From contig JAICYA010000058.1 in NCBI GenBank assembly GCA_025934455.1, positions 1 through 8,954 of the forward strand: DNA of 8,954 nucleotides, in the 5' to 3' direction. Both the position numbers and the translations under genes were made by a program. The notes below the pieces were generated by a model. That model saw only the letters and a program-made list of their open reading frames with translations. It was not told the DNA's origin and made no database searches. Source of the DNA: Rudaea sp. (GTDB taxonomy: Bacteria; Pseudomonadota; Gammaproteobacteria; Xanthomonadales; Rhodanobacteraceae). Position 1 is the first letter of the stretch; each line of letters begins with the position of its first letter. Shown piece after piece: positions 6,611 to 8,954 of the stretch.

Positions 6611-7058
6611 CATATCCGGCAAGGCGAAACCACGTCTCGAATACTGGCACTTGTGGACGGATGACCGGGGTGTCAGTCATCAGCGGCAATGTGCACTCGA
6701 ACAATTCGAGCTGGGCAGCCTCGGCGACGCAGACCCGCAATGGAACGACAAGCAGCCGCGCGGCGACGCGACCGTCGTGTTCACCGTGCTGCCGGTCGGC
6801 TGGGTCGGAGAGTGGCACGAGAACCCTGCCCCGCAATGGATCGTGCCGTTGTCGGGCCGCTGGTTCGTCGAATCCATGGACGGCACGCGCCGCGAATTCG
6901 GCGTCGGCGAGTTCTCGCTGGGCGAAGACCAGGACTGCACCGAGGACGCCGATGGCCGCAAGGGCCATCGCTCCGGCACCGTGGGCGATGAACCGTGCGT
7001 ATTGATGTGCGTGCAGTTGCACGTGTCGCCTGTTCATCAGCCGTGCCACGTGAAATAG
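6600..7058 (+). CDS. Cupin domain protein
   Basis: A 152-residue soluble protein with a single cupin barrel. The first motif region is VGEWHENPAPQWIVPLSGRW (69-88): His73 is a likely metal ligand, Gln79 falls where many cupins have Glu, and Gly86 closes the motif. The second region is the MDG turn (93-95), GVGEFSLGED (101-110) and GRKGHRS (119-125), with His123 as second ligand. The layout resembles small bacterial cupins with LSGxxxVExxDG and EDxxGxGH patterns, whose functions range from sugar or acid binding to dioxygenase activity; the substrate is unknown. Cys113, Cys133, Cys137 and Cys149 are notable for a small cytoplasmic protein. ATG 6600 lies inside the end of doxX with only a distant GGGAAG (6582-6587), so translation probably depends on coupling. 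It is followed after 10 bases by the lactonase gene. Confidence 0.85.
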   Translation: MTTDISGKAKPRLEYWHLWTDDRGVSHQRQCALEQFELGSLGDADPQWNDKQPRGDATVVFTVLPVGWVGEWHENPAPQWIVPLSGRWFVESMDGTRREFGVGEFSLGEDQDCTEDADGRKGHRSGTVGDEPCVLMCVQLHVSPVHQPCHVK

Positions 7059-7062
7059 GGAG
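7057..7062 (+). promoter_or_regulatory. Shine-Dalgarno for the lactonase gene, overlapping the cupin stop
   Basis: AGGGAG lies 6 bases before ATG 7069 and shares bases with the cupin TAG stop (7056-7058), the same arrangement as at 6081. It favours ATG 7069 over the in-frame ATG at 7081. Confidence 0.6.
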
Positions 7063-7068
7063 CCGAGC

Positions 7069-7986
7069 ATGGATACCGGGATGGCGAACATCGAAATCAT
7101 CGATCCGCGCTTCAAGTCCTGTGTGCTGCCCAATGCGCCGCTGGAAAAACTGGGCGACGGCTTTCGCTGGCTGGAGGGCCCGGTGTGGTTCGCCGACATG
7201 CAATGCCTGCTGGTCAGCGACATTCCCAACAACCGCATCATGCGCTGGACCGAGTCCGGCGGCGTATCGGTGTTCCGCGAACCCTCGCATTTCGCCAACG
7301 GCCACACCCGCGATCGCGAGGGGCGCCTGATCGGCTGCTCGCATCACGACCGTTGCATCACGCGCACCGAACTCGATGGCCGCATCACCGTGCTGGCGCA
7401 CCGCTACCGGGGCAAACGCCTGAACTCGCCCAACGACATCGTGGTCAAGAGCGACGGCAGCATCTGGTTCAGCGACCCGACGTTCGGGATCACCCGCGAC
7501 TACGAAGGCGGCAAGCAGGAATCCGAATTGCCGCCCAACCTGTATCGCTTCGATCCGCGCGACGGTTCGCTCACCGTCGTCGCGGACGATTTCAAGGGCC
7601 CCAACGGATTGTGCTTTTCACCGGACGAACGCCTGCTTTACGTCGCCGAAAGCGGCACGCCATTCGCGCACGATCCCGAGCAGTACATCCGCGTGTTCGA
7701 CGTCTCCGACGATGGCGCCCGGCTCCGCAATGCCCGGGTATTCCACAAGGTCACGCCGGGCATGGCCGACGGTTTCCGCTGCGACGAGGACGGCAACATC
7801 TGGAGCAGCGCGGCCGACGGCGTGCACTGCATCGCCCCGGACGGCACGTTGCTTGGGAAGCTCAAGGTGCCTTTCGTGGTGTCCAACCTCACCTTCGGTG
7901 GACGCAACCGCAGCCGTCTCTTCATCTGCGGCTCGCAAACCCTGTTCGCGCAGTACGTGAACCGGCGCGGCGCGCAACGCCCGTGA
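7069..7986 (+). CDS. SMP-30/gluconolactonase family lactonase
   Basis: A 305-residue protein with the six-bladed beta-propeller pattern of the SMP-30/gluconolactonase/LRE family. Repeated blade motifs include WLEGPVWFADMQCLLVSDIP (34-53), LNSPNDIVVKSDGSIWFSDP (118-137), FKGPNGLCFSPDERLLYVAE (175-194), and MADGFRCDEDGNIW (232-245). By alignment to human SMP-30 (Glu18, Asn154, Asp204 as metal ligands, Asn103 near substrate), the corresponding residues are Glu36, Asn179, Asp234 and Asn122; all are present, so activity is expected. The family hydrolyses aldonolactones such as gluconolactone to the acids, using a divalent metal. No signal peptide is seen, so it is probably cytoplasmic. It ends the right operon behind a GMC remnant, doxX and cupin, which fits lactone removal after aldose oxidation. 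The exact lactone is not determined. Confidence 0.92.
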   Translation: MDTGMANIEIIDPRFKSCVLPNAPLEKLGDGFRWLEGPVWFADMQCLLVSDIPNNRIMRWTESGGVSVFREPSHFANGHTRDREGRLIGCSHHDRCITRTELDGRITVLAHRYRGKRLNSPNDIVVKSDGSIWFSDPTFGITRDYEGGKQESELPPNLYRFDPRDGSLTVVADDFKGPNGLCFSPDERLLYVAESGTPFAHDPEQYIRVFDVSDDGARLRNARVFHKVTPGMADGFRCDEDGNIWSSAADGVHCIAPDGTLLGKLKVPFVVSNLTFGGRNRSRLFICGSQTLFAQYVNRRGAQRP

Positions 7987-8367
7987 TCAACCCGTGCCGC
8001 CGCACCGCCTCGCGCGGATCCTGCGTGCACAGATGTAGCGCGCGCGGTGCGGGCCGGCCTCCGTGTCGTGCGGTCATTCAGCCGCCCGGTACTTGCGACT
8101 GCAACGGCTGCGCGCGGCAGAGGTTCCTTCAGGACCGGCGAAGTCTTCGAGGCGCGCGCGATGGCTGCGTCGATGCACTGTCGGAACCCTGCTCGAATAT
8201 CGGCCGCCCGAGGCCCGTATGAGCGCTGCGACGCCACCTGCGGGCGACCCGTGATTTCATGTTTTCTTTACAAAACGCCTGAATCTCATCCTTCCTATGT
8301 TCGGCAGCGCACATACGAAGCACGCGGCAGCGTGGGACTCTGTGCCTCCGCATCACCGGAAGTATCG
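7987..8367 (+). other. Gene-free stretch after the lactonase gene
   Basis: No frame is convincing. Open frames on both strands are arginine-rich shadows, including a + frame that runs in from upstream toward the gene at 8368. It contains a GC-rich inverted repeat just after the lactonase stop (separate entry). An AT-richer island at 8252-8302, with TTTACA at 8267-8272, is the likely place for a promoter of the downstream gene, but no -10 at standard spacing is clear. Confidence 0.45.
8000..8052. repeat. Inverted repeat just after the lactonase stop
   Basis: CCGCACCGC (8000-8008) and GCGGTGCGG (8044-8052) are perfect 9-base inverted arms with a 35-base interior, beginning 13 bases after the stop. 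No T-run follows. The core heptamer GCACCGC/GCGGTGC is shared with the inverted repeat after the transporter gene at 5379-5470. Confidence 0.35.
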
Positions 8368-8826
8368 ATGGACGCGATCCCTTCCAACCTGTGCAACCTG
8401 GTCGAACAGCTGGAAGACGCCCGCCAGTTTCACCACGACGCGACACGGCAAGCCGCCGGCGAGCGCTGCGAGCAGCATCGCGAGAAATCGCAGGCCTATG
8501 CAGTGATGATTGCGGAAATCAGGGGCTGGGAATTCCGCCACCGCCGTGACGGCGACGCGCGGCATCCCGGCGAGACCGGCGATCGCCCGGATCACGACAG
8601 CCGCGACAACGATGGCTACGCGGCGCTGCTGGAGCGGGTTTGCCGCCTCCACAGCGCCGTCGCGTTCGTCGCACAATCCGTTCGACTGCGCGCTACCGGT
8701 GGCGCCATGGCGGGACCAGGGACGGCCACCGGCGCGCAAGGATGCCAATGCGCCGCTGAATTCTCATTGCACCTCGAATCCGGTCGAGGCGACGTGGTGC
8801 GCCCGACGGGACGTCGCCATCTTTGA
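8368..8826 (+). CDS. Small hypothetical protein, possibly DUF2383/PA2169-like four-helix bundle
   Basis: A 152-codon frame with strong third-position G/C bias in its first 100 codons. GGAAG (8358-8362) lies 5 bases before ATG 8368. Residues 6-53 read as helical sequence resembling the start of DUF2383/PA2169 proteins: SNLCNLVEQLEDARQFHHDA (6-25) parallels their LNDLIE-DG-FY-A pattern, and DGYAALLERVCRLHSAV (82-98) could match their later D-x-x-x-LE-x-E-x-x-x-x-A helix. The family is small, of about this length, and of unknown or stress-related role. The middle (54-81) is unusually rich in His, Asp and Arg, and after residue 107 the sequence looks non-native. A +1 reading there gives ALPVAPWRDQ, reminiscent of the family's LP-x-x-R segment, so a frameshift near 8690 is possible. 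Both the gene call and the family assignment are tentative. Confidence 0.45.
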   Translation: MDAIPSNLCNLVEQLEDARQFHHDATRQAAGERCEQHREKSQAYAVMIAEIRGWEFRHRRDGDARHPGETGDRPDHDSRDNDGYAALLERVCRLHSAVAFVAQSVRLRATGGAMAGPGTATGAQGCQCAAEFSLHLESGRGDVVRPTGRRHL

Positions 8827-8835
8827 TGGCGATTT
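8814..8835 (+). terminator. Hairpin spanning the stop codon of the small gene
   Basis: TCGCCATC (8814-8821), loop TTT, GATGGCGA (8825-8832): a perfect 8-base stem followed by TTTG. The TGA stop (8824-8826) falls at the loop/right-arm boundary. The stem is compact like an intrinsic terminator but the T-run is short, so efficiency is uncertain. Confidence 0.45.
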
Positions 8836-8859
8836 GCCTGGCACAAGGAAGCGCCGGAA

Positions 8860-8954
8860 GTGGGGGCGGGGGGGGGGGCCCGCCCCCACCCCCCCCCCCC
8901 CGAGCACCACCCCCCCCCCCCCACAAGCACCACACACACACCAGCAACAGCAGC
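8860..8954. other. Low-complexity poly-G/poly-C tail, probable sequencing or assembly artefact
   Basis: The window ends in homopolymers: G5, C, G11, then C-runs of 3, 5, 13 and 13 bases, then an A/C-only stretch with CACACACACA. GTGGGGGCGGG (8860-8870) and CCCGCCCCCAC (8879-8889) are an 11-base perfect foldback around eight Gs. Nothing like this occurs elsewhere in the window. It looks like poly-G read tails and a foldback joined to a contig end rather than genomic sequence. Confidence 0.75.

Noticed and set aside
7185..8222. 345-codon + frame overlapping the lactonase gene
   Set aside because: Arg/His/Pro-rich shadow of the SMP-30 gene in another frame.
8047..8367. Extension of the small gene at 8368 to a 259-codon frame
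   Set aside because: The added 107 residues show no protein-like pattern, and a plausible ribosome binding site sits just before 8368.
8930..8941. CA-repeat as a microsatellite
   Set aside because: It lies inside the low-complexity tail that looks artefactual and is only about five units long.
8616..8947. Minus-strand Gly/Pro-rich frames at the right end
   Set aside because: They are translations of the poly-G/poly-C tail.

Overview
The window is high-GC bacterial DNA (roughly mid-60s % GC, with G/C favoured at third codon positions). All recognisable genes lie on the + strand. The protein set (a cytochrome b561-like/molybdopterin oxidoreductase fusion, DUF2231, a large GMC flavoenzyme, YihY, an AI-2E-family carrier, DoxX, a cupin and an SMP-30 lactonase) suits a free-living proteobacterium. 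My impression is Gammaproteobacteria of the Rhodanobacter/Xanthomonadales kind or Burkholderiales, but nothing here fixes the taxon. The first gene is cut by the left edge. The right edge dissolves into poly-G/poly-C, so the window looks like a whole short contig or the end of one.

Left operon (1-3788): the 3' part of a membrane-anchored molybdopterin (sulfite-oxidase fold) oxidoreductase, a four-helix DUF2231 membrane protein, a full-length GMC-family FAD oxidoreductase, and a YihY/BrkB-type membrane protein 10 bases behind it. The first three look like a redox set: a flavin dehydrogenase plus two membrane partners that could pass on electrons. A gene-free stretch of about 400 bases follows, then a separate AI-2E-family transporter gene with a strong ribosome binding site (4185-5378).

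Right operon (promoter near 5656-5683, genes 5724-7986): it opens with a 119-codon remnant of a second GMC oxidoreductase. This remnant matches the first 99 residues of the full-length copy at about 64% identity and then stops matching. Tightly packed behind it are doxX, a cupin gene and a gluconolactonase-like (SMP-30) gene. Two of the junctions have the upstream TAG stop embedded in the next Shine-Dalgarno sequence.

Taken together, the two clusters suggest oxidation of a sugar (or other polyol/aldose) by GMC enzymes to a lactone, hydrolysis of the lactone by the SMP-30 protein, and electron disposal through membrane proteins. This pathway is inferred from families and context; no substrate can be read from the sequence. 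The last 950 bases hold a gene-poor stretch, a probable small four-helix-bundle-like gene (8368-8826) ending in a compact hairpin, and a low-complexity tail that is probably a sequencing or assembly artefact. I saw no tRNA, rRNA, CRISPR array, insertion sequence or prophage gene.
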